Shown here: piece by piece, positions 6,443 through 15,557 of the stretch
Numbering within the stretch: position 1 is the stretch's first letter
Layout of the letters: each line of letters starts with the position of its first letter
From: an uncultured Clostridia bacterium
GTDB taxonomy: Bacteria > Bacillota > Clostridia > Lachnospirales > Lachnospiraceae
Assembly: GCA_947303805.1 (NCBI GenBank)
Contig: CAMYZE010000003.1
Location: 124,001 to 188,000 of the forward strand
Direction: 5' to 3'
Length of the DNA: 64,000 nucleotides
Made by a program: the position numbers and the translations under genes
The notes under the pieces: generated by a model
Seen by the model: the letters and a program-made list of their open reading frames with translations, nothing else
The model's database searches: none
What the model was told of the DNA's origin: nothing

Positions 6443-8962
6443 TCAAAAAGTGCCAAAATTATTTAGAGTATCATCTAAGACCTTAAGTCCAATTATCATA
6501 TTATTAGTATTAGCTTTAACCTTGGATAGTTCCTTAAAATTGCTCATTAAAGTTAAAGTGAAGTTCTTTTGCATAACTGGATGCGCCCCACTTCTCTTAC
6601 AATAGCACTCATAATTATGATACAATTCTATGCTTTTCTTCTTTGAAGTTAAGTCAATCTCACAACATTCATTGACAAATGAAAGCACAGAATCCGACTC
6701 AATACGATAAACCTCAAGTGCATCCTTGTTCTTTTTAGTCTCTGAAAACTTGTAATTTTGTGCCATAAGTTTTCGCAAGCCTAAAAGGGCAAAGTTAAAT
6801 ATTCCATCTGCTTCCGATTCAAGTTTCTTTTTTAAGTCCACATCAACATTTGTTACTACATGATCAAATGGAATAATTAAAAGTCTACGATAGAACCCTT
6901 TTGTCTTATCGTTATAACTCACAGGTATTTTATTACAGCTAAACACAAGCCTTGCATTAGACTTGAAAGAGAATGGTTTTTTAAACTTCTCTTCACAAAG
7001 AACTAAGTCCTCTCCAACAAGCGCCTTAAAAACACCAGTATCATCAATATTCTTGGTTGGTAAGTCAGCAAATATATTCGCAAGTTTACCAAACAACTGT
7101 GCAGTTCTAAACTTATCCCCTAAATCTTGCCATGTCACATTGCTCACATTCTCTTTGCCAAGTAAAATCACATTTATAACATGCAGTAGCACCGACTTTC
7201 CTGTATTACCCTCTCCGTGAATAACAAATGTCCTTTGTGCCGATGTTATTGGAACTAATAAGTATCCAAGAATTTCTTGTATTAGATTTATCTGTTCAGT
7301 ATCTCCTTCAAGTACATCATTTAAATATTTAATAAACAATGGACACTTTGCATCTGGATCATAGTTGACATTAAACTGTATAGTTGATAAATACTTGTCA
7401 TCGTGTGGTTTTAATGTGTCATTGATTACATCGTATAATCCATTTCTAACATTTATGATATAAGGATTTGGATTCAATTCATTTATATGAGTAAATGTCT
7501 TCATTCGCCACTGTTGCTCGCAATCTTTAATTTGTGTGAGTTTTCCCTCTGTTTCCATAAGGTTATTCTGCACTATTGCCTCTGCCTCTATTGTTTCAAT
7601 CTTTTTATAAACCCCACTCATATATTTGTAATGTTCCTGTGCCACATAAATAACCTGCTCATTATCTTTTAAATGATTAGCAAGAATCATTGGCATAAAC
7701 TTATAACCTGACTTAGTCACAGCATACCAAGGTTTCAGAGTTTCATTATCCTCATTGCCACTCTGTGACTTTTCGTATTCTTTATTCAGTTTATTAAACA
7801 TAGATTTAATAGACTTTATTTCTTCAGTCTTTAACTTAAACTTATCTTTAATTGAATAGCTAATAAAAACATCTCCAGTAGTTCTCTCTTGGTTATAAAG
7901 ATACTTTGTCACAAATTTATTTATTGTCGGAATATCAGTTAATGGGTTATTTGTTATTGGAAGTTTATCAAGTAAGGCATTGAGAACATCAAGTGATAAA
8001 GGTTTATAAGCAAGGGCTGCAGGGCTTCTACAATCACACTCTCCTGATAAATACTTAGGACATTGATAGCCTTTTTCCACGATTGTTTGACAAGTCATTG
8101 GTTTTGTTTTTGATTTAATAAAGTGTTCTATTTTTTTATCAGTCTTTCTTTTTGAGTAGCCATTATAGTCCTTTGAGTACTCGTGAATGAGTTTAACCCC
8201 ACCCTTAAAAGGACATAGGTTTGTAATCATTGCATACCAGTCGTGTTCTGATAAAGTTTTAGAGTCTTCTTTACAATGCTTCATAAAATCACATGACATT
8301 GTCACAATATCAAGTCCCTCATTAGTACCATCTTTTACCTCTACAGGAGTCAAATCAATATCAGGCATTGCTGCCAAAAAATCATCTTGCGAATACCTGT
8401 TTTGAGGTTCAAAAAATATACACTTAACTTCTATAGGTTTATTCTTACAGTGATTAAATCCAGGAAGTCTCATAACTCTTGATTCATTTTGACACTTTAT
8501 ATCACCATCAAAATAGTCAACAAGTCCAAGTTGTATTGGACGGAACTTATCTCTTACTCCGTTCTTAATGAGCCAGTATGTGTGCAGTGACTTTTTTGTT
8601 TTAATAATAATCGATGGCCTAAGTGGGAATAACTCAATTCTTTTTAACATTTCATCAAATGACAGTTTATCCGACTCAACGAACTGTGCATTAAATTTAG
8701 TTATATGATCATCATCATCTCCACCTGAATTTACAACAAAAAATATGCCATTATTTTTAGCATTTATTTCTTTCAGTTCATCAATGTGCTGTTCAAAAAG
8801 ACCTGCCTTATAAGACATCTTATCAGCATATGTTCCACCTTTATCATCAAATACCCTAATATGCACATCTTCTTCATCATCAAAAATAGCCTTAATGATA
8901 TCTGTATGTGTTATTGTTTCTTCTACCGTTTTGTTATAAAACTCTGAATTTAAATCATTCAT
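6443..8962 (-). CDS. Phage/plasmid primase-helicase (P4/D5 type)
   Basis: An 839-residue two-part replication protein. The N-terminal third carries a RepB/PrimPol-like primase pattern (FVESD near residue 90, KSLHTYWLI, then SRVMRLPGFNHCK). A Cys-rich segment (CPKYLSGECDC) near residue 305 may bind zinc. The C-terminal half is the superfamily 3 helicase of the D5/P4 group: Walker A GEGNTGKSVL near residue 585, Walker B-like NIFADLP, and sensor segment RLVFSCNKIP. It would prime and unwind DNA at the element's origin. It overlaps the start of the HAD gene by four bases (ATGA), so the two are translationally coupled. Confidence 0.92.
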   Translation of the reverse strand: MNDLNSEFYNKTVEETITHTDIIKAIFDDEEDVHIRVFDDKGGTYADKMSYKAGLFEQHIDELKEINAKNNGIFFVVNSGGDDDDHITKFNAQFVESDKLSFDEMLKRIELFPLRPSIIIKTKKSLHTYWLIKNGVRDKFRPIQLGLVDYFDGDIKCQNESRVMRLPGFNHCKNKPIEVKCIFFEPQNRYSQDDFLAAMPDIDLTPVEVKDGTNEGLDIVTMSCDFMKHCKEDSKTLSEHDWYAMITNLCPFKGGVKLIHEYSKDYNGYSKRKTDKKIEHFIKSKTKPMTCQTIVEKGYQCPKYLSGECDCRSPAALAYKPLSLDVLNALLDKLPITNNPLTDIPTINKFVTKYLYNQERTTGDVFISYSIKDKFKLKTEEIKSIKSMFNKLNKEYEKSQSGNEDNETLKPWYAVTKSGYKFMPMILANHLKDNEQVIYVAQEHYKYMSGVYKKIETIEAEAIVQNNLMETEGKLTQIKDCEQQWRMKTFTHINELNPNPYIINVRNGLYDVINDTLKPHDDKYLSTIQFNVNYDPDAKCPLFIKYLNDVLEGDTEQINLIQEILGYLLVPITSAQRTFVIHGEGNTGKSVLLHVINVILLGKENVSNVTWQDLGDKFRTAQLFGKLANIFADLPTKNIDDTGVFKALVGEDLVLCEEKFKKPFSFKSNARLVFSCNKIPVSYNDKTKGFYRRLLIIPFDHVVTNVDVDLKKKLESEADGIFNFALLGLRKLMAQNYKFSETKKNKDALEVYRIESDSVLSFVNECCEIDLTSKKKSIELYHNYECYCKRSGAHPVMQKNFTLTLMSNFKELSKVKANTNNMIIGLKVLDDTLNNFGTF

Positions 8963-9270
8963 AATGTTGTCCTCGCCTTATCATCTAAATAAATATCCGC
9001 TGTTATTTTCCTCGAGTCTTGATTACCATACTTTTTAATTATGAATGGTGCATTTTCATTGATGTAATCGAAGTTAAGGCCACAAAGCCTACAAAATGCC
9101 ACTGCCTCATCAAGTTTCTTTCCGGTGCGACAAGTCCACAAAATTAATGTGTTATTTAATGACAACTTTACAAGTTTATTTATTAATTTGAAGTTCGGAT
9201 GACCAATATTAGGATATTTATCTTCAACTAATGTGCCATCAAAGTCCACTGCTATAATTTTATTCTTCAT
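8959..9270 (-). CDS. Small HAD-superfamily phosphatase-like protein
   Basis: A 103-residue protein starting with the HAD motif I sequence AVDFDGTLVED (nucleophile DxD), followed by motif II LILWTCR and a motif III/IV-like LDDKA near the end. It is a minimal HAD domain without a cap, similar to phage proteins proposed to act on nucleotides or on DNA or RNA ends. It is coupled at both ends: the stop overlaps the primase-helicase start and its start overlaps the DNA polymerase stop. The substrate is unknown. Confidence 0.82.
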   Translation of the reverse strand: MKNKIIAVDFDGTLVEDKYPNIGHPNFKLINKLVKLSLNNTLILWTCRTGKKLDEAVAFCRLCGLNFDYINENAPFIIKKYGNQDSRKITADIYLDDKARTTL

Positions 9271-10945
9271 TTCCTAAAAACTCCTTTAATCTCTTATTTG
9301 CCATATTTATATAAAACTTTTTATTTAAGTTTTGAGGTACAAGCTTTCCGTGTATGTTAGAATTATCAATAAATACATGGTCTGGAGTATTTGATATTTT
9401 ATGTAAAACTTTAGTTTCAGTATGTCTCTTTGTGATATTAGGTAGTGAATCATCGCCAGCAAAGACACGGACACATTTTTCATTTAATTGTTTGTCACCA
9501 TAAAATATCGCATCAAACTTTCCTGTGATTTTGCAGACCATCTGATAGTCAATTAAATTATCATTTTTAATAATTGTCTCTTCTATCGGCACATCATTAA
9601 CGAGTTTATTTGTTAATGCGATATTTACTATAGGGAAGTCAGCATAATCAAGAGGTGTTAGTTCTTTAACATATGCACCTTTAGTTTTTAATGTGTCATC
9701 TTCAAGTTTCAAAATGTAATTATTCACATCTTTTTGCCACAGCTCTTTTGCTTTAGTGAACTCTAAAGTTAATCCCGTGCGACTCTGCCACTCTGTCACA
9801 ATGTCTTTAATTTCATCGGTATAATTTGCTATAAAAATACCGTCAGTATTACTTTGGATCAAGTCACAATATGGTTCTAACTTTTCAATTAAATCAAGCA
9901 ATAATAGTTGTCCATAAACACAAACTCTATTAGCTTGCCTTGGATCATATAAATCATTGTTTTTATCTTTCATCGCACCATAAGTCTTATTTAGCACAAG
10001 TTTTAGTGGTAATTGTAATGGGTTATGTTGCCTCTTATACTCTATTCTTTGGTCTCGGAGTTCTTTGTATATTTCAGGTTTTCTAACAGATCGACTAAGC
10101 AAGTTGTATCTAATCATAAGTGAAGGATATAGAGATGCCACATCCATTAAAAGTATGTCACCTTTATAGTGATAATGCTCTTTAGCAGAATGTAGTCCAC
10201 CCCAAGCAAATACTGTATTTATTCCTGCGACATTAGTTTCAAGTGATGAATCATATGATTTATTTTTATAATCCATATACCAGTCAGCAACATATTTATA
10301 TTTGTTAAGCTTTAATGTGTCAGGCATATCAATATTAAATTCATCTTGATTATCATCCTGCTTCTCTGCTCTTAAAATTATTGATGACATTTGTGTTTGT
10401 GTTTTTGATATATATTGAGGTCTAGTAAGTTTTACAAGTCCAAGTTGTGCTTCAAAGTCTGCTAAATTTTCAAAGAATACCTTGATTGTTTCCTCAACAT
10501 CATGTCTGCAGTAAGTTTCTACTTCTTGTAATTCTTCATCGGTTAGTTTTCTGTCAATGTCAAATGAAATAGATGACTCCTCTATGCTATCGCCGAGAGA
10601 ACCCTCATAAAACTTAAGGCTATGATTTAAAGTATTGTAAACATCATATGTGTAAAGAGTAATGTTTCTAAAGTCATCGGTATAGTTGAATCCTTGCTCT
10701 CCACCTATTATGAACTTTGACACTTTATATGGATCGTGTCCTGAAAGAATAGCCTTAAGAATATAAGTGTCATAGTTTTTAGAGTTATACCCCGCCCATA
10801 TTTCATATTTGTGTTTTTCATAATAATCTTTTAGTTCTTTTATGTTATTCTTTATTGTTACAAACGACCTTGTTTTCAACTCTGCAAAAACAAATAACCA
10901 GTCGTGCGAAAATACCTCGCAATCAAACCATAAAATATCAATCAC
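9260..10945 (-). CDS. Family B DNA polymerase with 3'-5' exonuclease
   Basis: A 561-residue replicative polymerase. The exonuclease half has WFDCEVF (Exo I), GYNSKNYDTYIL (Exo II) and YCRHDVEET (Exo III). The polymerase half has motif A DVASLYPSLM, motif B VLNKTYGAM and motif C SNTDGIF, in which the usual YGDTDS core is reduced to NTDG. It is short for family B but typical of phage forms. Phage modules with the same helicase, VRR-NUC and primase genes more often use a family A enzyme, so the B-type is a variation. It overlaps the HAD gene by eleven bases. Confidence 0.93.
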   Translation of the reverse strand: MIDILWFDCEVFSHDWLFVFAELKTRSFVTIKNNIKELKDYYEKHKYEIWAGYNSKNYDTYILKAILSGHDPYKVSKFIIGGEQGFNYTDDFRNITLYTYDVYNTLNHSLKFYEGSLGDSIEESSISFDIDRKLTDEELQEVETYCRHDVEETIKVFFENLADFEAQLGLVKLTRPQYISKTQTQMSSIILRAEKQDDNQDEFNIDMPDTLKLNKYKYVADWYMDYKNKSYDSSLETNVAGINTVFAWGGLHSAKEHYHYKGDILLMDVASLYPSLMIRYNLLSRSVRKPEIYKELRDQRIEYKRQHNPLQLPLKLVLNKTYGAMKDKNNDLYDPRQANRVCVYGQLLLLDLIEKLEPYCDLIQSNTDGIFIANYTDEIKDIVTEWQSRTGLTLEFTKAKELWQKDVNNYILKLEDDTLKTKGAYVKELTPLDYADFPIVNIALTNKLVNDVPIEETIIKNDNLIDYQMVCKITGKFDAIFYGDKQLNEKCVRVFAGDDSLPNITKRHTETKVLHKISNTPDHVFIDNSNIHGKLVPQNLNKKFYINMANKRLKEFLGNEE

Positions 10946-10951
10946 CCCCTC

Positions 10952-11425
10952 CTAAACAAACGGTAGTTCTTCCTTTTCTATGTCATAAGACTTAATAATT
11001 TTGATACTTGTGAAACCATTAAATGATGTAGTGAGCTCTGCATCGTATTCTTTGTCACCTCGAATAGTTATAAATATGTCATCAACTAATTTTTGGTATT
11101 GTGTAATGGATGTGCACTCAATAGGTATAGGTGTTCCAAGCGACTTTAGAAATGCATTATTAACTAAAATGTTACTTTGCCTTATAACAAAAAATGACCA
11201 TAAGACTGAGTTCTCATACTTGCCATTCAAAATCTTATAGCCAACTTGTATCATCCAGTTGCCACGCTTTGATTGTTTTACAACCATATCCATAATCTCT
11301 ATACGATATATGCCGTCGGATACCTTTTTGTTATAAAACTCTTCATTTAACTTTTCCGCTTCTTCAACTTGCTTATAAAAATCATCAGTTAAATAAACTT
11401 TGAAATTATCAAAAAAATTACTCAT
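10952..11425 (-). CDS. DUF669-like phage replication protein
   Basis: A 157-residue acidic protein with a pattern of OB-fold-like strands (GIYRIEIMDMVVKQSKRGNWMIQVGY, then ILNGKYENSVLWSFFVI). It matches the size and position of DUF669 proteins, which lie next to polymerase and helicase genes in Gram-positive phages and are thought to bind single-stranded DNA or assist recombination. The acidic C-terminus (YDIEKEELPFV) resembles that of single-stranded DNA-binding proteins. Family call is by pattern only. Confidence 0.75.
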   Translation of the reverse strand: MSNFFDNFKVYLTDDFYKQVEEAEKLNEEFYNKKVSDGIYRIEIMDMVVKQSKRGNWMIQVGYKILNGKYENSVLWSFFVIRQSNILVNNAFLKSLGTPIPIECTSITQYQKLVDDIFITIRGDKEYDAELTTSFNGFTSIKIIKSYDIEKEELPFV

Positions 11426-11483
11426 TCACATCTCCATAAAATAAGAGAGTGACTTGAATGTACAAGCCACTCTCAATTAATAA

Positions 11484-12212
11484 TTACTTACTTTCAACTA
11501 CAGTATCATCAAATGGCACATCATCATCTTCTTGTATTGTAGGTGTGTGAGTTGCTGAATACTCTTTCACAAACTCAGTTATTCCTGTGAGCTTTGACCT
11601 CTCTTCATCAGTTAGCATTCTCTCGAATGAGAATGAAGCTTGACTAAATGGAATACCACCCTTATTAGTTGCTTTCTTCAAAGTAATCTTTGTCACTACT
11701 TGCGATAGCTTTCTTGCCTTAAACATTTGACTTTGTACATACTTTGTAAAGTTTTGAATAGAGCCGGTTGGCAGCAATAAGAGTGATGGGAATATTTGGT
11801 TCTCAAATATCATATAAATGGCTCGCTTATTTTTGCAGGCCTTACCATTTCCAGTTAATGCAGTGTTGTATTGGTTATATTTACACTTATTACAATCACC
11901 AAACTTTATGCCGTTTACACCATCGTTTGAGTAGCAAACGGGTGGACGGTTCTCTCCATCATATTGCTTGTCAAAATAAGAGTAAGCTGGATGATTGTAG
12001 ATAATTACCACACGTAATTCTTTGATAGTATCAGGATTCTCAGAATCTCCTGTGTCTATTTCAAATGATGTCGCTCCACCTGAAGGAATCTTAACCCTTG
12101 GTAATGTTATGTTTAATCCTTGTGCTTCATCTGCAAAAGATGAATTCATTAAATCAGTGCTCGCTACGATAGCGAATGGTTTGTCATTAACCTTTGTTAC
12201 TTCGTTACTCAT
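11484..12212 (-). CDS. Hypothetical phage replication-module protein with zinc-like cysteines
   Basis: A 242-residue protein of unknown family. It holds a probable metal site, GDCNKCKYNQYN followed about twelve residues later by GKACKNKRA, after a beta-rich N-terminal domain (NITLPRVKIPSGGATSFEI). The acidic tail (QEDDDVPFDDTVVESK) resembles that of single-stranded DNA-binding proteins. Its place between a coiled-coil protein and the DUF669-like gene suggests a DNA replication accessory role. A hairpin-forming word pair (GAGTGACTTG...CAAGCCACTC) lies between its stop and the next gene. Confidence 0.75.
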   Translation of the reverse strand: MSNEVTKVNDKPFAIVASTDLMNSSFADEAQGLNITLPRVKIPSGGATSFEIDTGDSENPDTIKELRVVIIYNHPAYSYFDKQYDGENRPPVCYSNDGVNGIKFGDCNKCKYNQYNTALTGNGKACKNKRAIYMIFENQIFPSLLLLPTGSIQNFTKYVQSQMFKARKLSQVVTKITLKKATNKGGIPFSQASFSFERMLTDEERSKLTGITEFVKEYSATHTPTIQEDDDVPFDDTVVESK

Positions 12213-12237
12213 AAACTTTTAAATCTCCTTTTTTTAA

Positions 12238-12648
12238 CTATGATTTTCTGATACCAACATTTACTTTTGTATAAATGTTTAATAATTCTTCAGGCAAGAA
12301 TGGTGGTCTTTCACACCCATTCGCCTCATTAAATTCTTTAACCCAAGATGCCAGAGTGTTAGCATTTACTTGTTCAGTTATAAGATTTCCACAATCATTA
12401 TCACGGAGTGCCTTAAGGAACTCAGGCTTTCTTTCTGCAATAGGTGAGGCAAATAATCTCGATTTCAAATAATATGTATTTGAGTTACGAGTAAACTTGT
12501 CTACCTCAGCATTAGTCATTGCCTCTGTTAATTTTGCATCCACAGATTCAATTTCAGCATTTAGTGCTTTAATTTTTGCGTCAAGATCTTCTTTCTCTTT
12601 TTTAAGTGCCGATAACTCATCTGCGAGTTCAAATATTTTCTCATTCAT
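12238..12648 (-). CDS. Hypothetical phage protein with N-terminal coiled coil
   Basis: A 136-residue protein. Residues 1-50 form a heptad-like coiled coil (LADELSALKKEKEDLDAKIKALNAEIES), followed by a small domain (NTYYLKSRLFASPIAERKPEFLKALRDND). Similar short proteins occur in phage recombination modules next to helicases. I do not recognise a catalytic motif. The ATG is preceded by AAGGAGGTACAAACC, so the start is firm. Confidence 0.75.
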   Translation of the reverse strand: MNEKIFELADELSALKKEKEDLDAKIKALNAEIESVDAKLTEAMTNAEVDKFTRNSNTYYLKSRLFASPIAERKPEFLKALRDNDCGNLITEQVNANTLASWVKEFNEANGCERPPFLPEELLNIYTKVNVGIRKS

Positions 12649-12694
12649 TGGTTTGTACCTCCTTATATCTATACGAAGAATCCGTCATTTTTAA

Positions 12695-14146
12695 TTAATC
12701 CATTGTTTTTATGCCTTTTTTAAAGTCATCAATAAGAGTCTTAGCTAAATCAATCTTATTTCTTAATGCTCGAAGTACCTTTCTATCAACAGTGTTTTTT
12801 GCTACTAAATAGATATAATGGCAATTGTTAGTTTGTCCTGCCCTATGTATTCTTGATTTGCACTGCTCGAAATTTGCCATTGAGTAATCCATAGAATAAA
12901 ACACCATAGTGCTTGCAGCCGTTAGTGTTATTCCAAGACCACAAGTTGCAATTTGGCCCACAAATACCTTACATTCTGGATTCTCTTGAAAATTCTTAAT
13001 TTCAGCATCACGGTCTTTTACATTGCCCCTTACTACTGCATATTGTATTTTCTTAAGTGAAAGCATATCCTCAATAGCATCAAGTTCTTTGTTAAATCTT
13101 GCTATGATCACCAACTTTTTATCTTCTTGTTTCATTGCATCCACAATATCAATTAATGCTTCCATCTTCGCCGTACTAACATTTGAGTAACTTGTATCAT
13201 CATCATTTGGTATGTAGCCACCTGTAGCCTGCGAAAGTCTTAATATCTTTGTTAATACATTAGTAACTGTAAGTTCCTTATCATCTTCAAATTTCGCAAA
13301 CATCTCATCTTCAAGCTGTTTGTAAATTTTTAATGCTTGTGGTTCTAAATCTATAGCACGGACTTCTTCAGTAATTGGTGGCAAATCTAAACATTCATCT
13401 TTTCTTACACGATATGAAATTGACATAAATCTATTTTGAAAGTCATCTGTTAGTGCTTTTTTAAATATAGGTGTGTGTAAGCCATAACCACCCATAGTAA
13501 AATAATAATTTCGCCACTTATAGAATGAGTCACCAAATATTGATCTATCAACAAATCTATATTGGCTGAATATGTCAATTTCTTTGTTTGTAATAACAGT
13601 TCCAGTAAGTAAAAGTTTATATTTAGCAAAGTCACCGAGTGTATGCATAGCCTTTGACTGCTTACTACGATTATCTTTTAGTTTGTGTCCTTCATCGGCT
13701 ATTATTAAATCTGCATTAAAACCTAATAATTCTTTTTCCATTCGCCATGCTGACTCATAATTAATAACGGCAATTTTCAGTTTTTCTGATTTTTTTAGTT
13801 CATTCAATAGTTTTATTTTGTTTTGTGTAGAGCCTTTAAGAATTACTATGTCATATGCGAAACTAGCAAACTTAGATAACTCATCTTCCCAAACACCAAG
13901 AATTGATAAAGGGGCTACTATAAGAACCTTATCTATTTTGTCATTTCTATATAGCGACCCCATAACCATAATGCTTGTTAGACTTTTGCCCGTTCCCATT
14001 TCCATTAAGAATGCAAAGCCGTGATGATTTAGATTAAAACTATTTACCGCTAAAGAAGCTCCTGTTAGCTGATGATTGAATGGTTTGACTTTTATGACAT
14101 CTATTAAATCATTCATCGATAGCCACACTTTCATATGACCTATCAA
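12695..14146 (-). CDS. SNF2-family DEAD/DEAH helicase
   Basis: A 483-residue superfamily 2 ATPase. Motif I is MGTGKSLTS near residue 52, motif II is ADEGHKLKD near residue 152, motif III LLTGT, and the C-terminal lobe has motif VI QCKSRIHRAGQ. SNF2-type helicases are a standard part of Gram-positive phage replication modules and remodel replication or recombination intermediates. The start is uncertain: MKVWLSMNDL (third in-frame option from 14134) or the ATG at 14116, which overlaps the stop of the small gene upstream as ATGAATGA, could be used instead. Confidence 0.93.
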   Translation of the reverse strand: MIGHMKVWLSMNDLIDVIKVKPFNHQLTGASLAVNSFNLNHHGFAFLMEMGTGKSLTSIMVMGSLYRNDKIDKVLIVAPLSILGVWEDELSKFASFAYDIVILKGSTQNKIKLLNELKKSEKLKIAVINYESAWRMEKELLGFNADLIIADEGHKLKDNRSKQSKAMHTLGDFAKYKLLLTGTVITNKEIDIFSQYRFVDRSIFGDSFYKWRNYYFTMGGYGLHTPIFKKALTDDFQNRFMSISYRVRKDECLDLPPITEEVRAIDLEPQALKIYKQLEDEMFAKFEDDKELTVTNVLTKILRLSQATGGYIPNDDDTSYSNVSTAKMEALIDIVDAMKQEDKKLVIIARFNKELDAIEDMLSLKKIQYAVVRGNVKDRDAEIKNFQENPECKVFVGQIATCGLGITLTAASTMVFYSMDYSMANFEQCKSRIHRAGQTNNCHYIYLVAKNTVDRKVLRALRNKIDLAKTLIDDFKKGIKTMD

Positions 14147-14246
14147 GTTCGTTTTTCCGAGCCATAAGCAAAGCTCTTAAATAGTCAATGCCTTTTATCA
14201 CAAACTCCAATATCACATATTCTTTTGTCTTATCTTTTGATACCAT
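14109..14246 (-). CDS. Small hypothetical phage protein (45 aa)
   Basis: A 45-residue open frame starting MVSKDKTKEYVILEF, with a good ribosome binding site AAAGGAG five bases before the ATG. Its stop overlaps the internal ATG of the SNF2 gene (ATGAATGA), so it probably drives coupled translation of the helicase. The helical pattern (VILEFVIKGIDYLRALLMARK) is amphipathic. No function can be inferred. Confidence 0.6.
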   Translation of the reverse strand: MVSKDKTKEYVILEFVIKGIDYLRALLMARKNELDRSYESVAIDE

Positions 14247-14248
14247 AC

Positions 14249-14470
14249 CTACTCCTTTACTTCTTCAATTTGAATCTTGTCAATTTTTTTAGATGGATTA
14301 AGAACTATCACTTCGCAAAAATCTCCAAACAACCACTTCATTATTCGCTCTCTAATTTTTAAGTGTTTGTTTTCAGTAATCTGCTCTCTACCATCTTTTG
14401 TTTCTAACATTACTTTTATGTTATGTTTCATAATCAAATACCTCCTATATCTATACTTGCTTTCCGTCAT
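14249..14470 (-). CDS. Hypothetical phage protein
   Basis: A 73-residue basic protein. The likely start is an internal ATG (MKHNIKVMLETKDG, at about 14431), which follows a good AGGAGG site, rather than the first codon of the frame that overlaps the upstream gene. It has an RIMKWLFGDFCEVIVLNPS segment, amphipathic. No family recognised. It lies just downstream of the sigma-like regulator gene and in the same operon. Confidence 0.55.
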   Translation of the reverse strand: MTESKYRYRRYLIMKHNIKVMLETKDGREQITENKHLKIRERIMKWLFGDFCEVIVLNPSKKIDKIQIEEVKE

Positions 14471-15041
14471 TTTTATGCTTTGGTAGTTCTATGCCATAAA
14501 ACTCTGATGCCTTAGTTCTTATTCGCCTAAAACGAGATTCAAGAGCATCCTCATTTTGCTTTAGTTCTTTTGCTACTTGAGATATCGTTTTGTGATTAAA
14601 AATATGCTCTTGTATCAACTCAATATCGATAGGTTTAAGAGTTTTATAGAACTCATTTATTCGAGATTTTTTCTTGCTTTTTAATTCATCATCAAATAGA
14701 ATCTTGTAAATATCACTATTAGGGTCAGTGATTTTATTTAAGACACTGTTCTCAAATGTTTTGCCATCATCAAAACTTACATCTTGGTTAATGGAACATA
14801 TAGAGTTTTCCTTTTGATATCTTTCTTGCAAATCTTCCTTGTGGTCTTGCTCATCTAAGTACTTAATAATTTCAGTATTGTCTTTCGTAACAGCTACTCT
14901 TACTTGCGATGGTATAGGTCTGTCATTTTCATCATATGTAAGTACCTCATATACATATTCTTGCCTCTCTTCATCCAAGTAACTCCCACGGTTAGAATTA
15001 AAATAACTAGTTCTCTTTACTTTGTTACATTGTTCCTTCAT
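14451..15041 (-). CDS. Sigma-70 region 4-like phage regulator
   Basis: A 196-residue protein. The C-terminal 60 residues (FYKTLKPIDIELIQEHIFNHKTISQVAKELKQNEDALESRFRRIRTKA) have the pattern of a sigma-70 region 4 or ArpU helix-turn-helix. The N-terminal part is charged and has no clear domain. It is the first gene of the leftward replication operon, so it may control it or be an early activator. I start at 15041, where AGGTG lies eight bases before the ATG; the frame extends to 15086 without such a site. Confidence 0.7.
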   Translation of the reverse strand: MKEQCNKVKRTSYFNSNRGSYLDEERQEYVYEVLTYDENDRPIPSQVRVAVTKDNTEIIKYLDEQDHKEDLQERYQKENSICSINQDVSFDDGKTFENSVLNKITDPNSDIYKILFDDELKSKKKSRINEFYKTLKPIDIELIQEHIFNHKTISQVAKELKQNEDALESRFRRIRTKASEFYGIELPKHKNDGKQV

Positions 15042-15248
15042 AACTTTGCACCTCAATCTTTTAATTTTTTGATTAAAAATGTGCAAAGAAAAAACGGTAT
15101 CAAAAGAACAGTGTCTGTAAAGATTGTGTTTTAATACACTATCTCTTTACACATTTTCCACTGTCTCATTCGATATCGTTTAGTAATTACAATGAAACAG
15201 ATATTTATATAAACAGCTATTGCTGGTTATAATTATTTGAAACAAAAA

Positions 15249-15308
15249 AATCGGGATCAAACATAATAACTCAAAGTCATTTTGAATTACTATGTCAGAT
15301 CCCGATTG
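15249..15308 (-). terminator. Long imperfect hairpin with U-tail
   Basis: ATCGGGATC at 15250-15258 pairs with GATCCCGAT at 15298-15306, and the inner sequence continues to pair with few mismatches (ACATA...AACTCAAA against TTTTGAATTACTATGT), giving nearly 28 bp around a GTCA loop. On the minus strand it is followed by TTTTTTTG, so it should end transcripts of the gene at 15361-15543. The rest of 15042-15360 holds no gene I can support. Confidence 0.75.
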
Positions 15309-15360
15309 TAAAAATGGAATGCTGGACTATAGCCTTATATTCCTTTTTTTGCTACATTCT

Positions 15361-15543
15361 TTATGCAGCAACTTTTGAAACTTGCTCTACTATTGCCACT
15401 TGGTTTCCGCAGTGTTTACATTTAATGTAACCTACAACATTCATACCAGTTTTTACTTCGGATTTTACAACAAGTTCTATGTTCTTTTTTTCCAGTACAA
15501 ACAACTTATGTGTACAAATTGGACAGTTAGTTCCTTTTTCCAT
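15361..15543 (-). CDS. Small zinc-ribbon protein
   Basis: A 60-residue protein with two CxxC pairs: NCPICTH near residue 8 and CKHCGN near residue 42, the classic layout of a rubredoxin-like zinc ribbon. The tail (VAIVEQVSKVAA) is hydrophobic but too short for a membrane span. Such small proteins are frequent beside phage repressors. The start at 15543 follows GGAGG by seven bases; the GTG two codons earlier is an alternative. It is directly downstream of the XRE repressor gene and then terminated. Confidence 0.75.
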   Translation of the reverse strand: MEKGTNCPICTHKLFVLEKKNIELVVKSEVKTGMNVVGYIKCKHCGNQVAIVEQVSKVAA

Positions 15544-15557
15544 ATTCACCCTCCTTT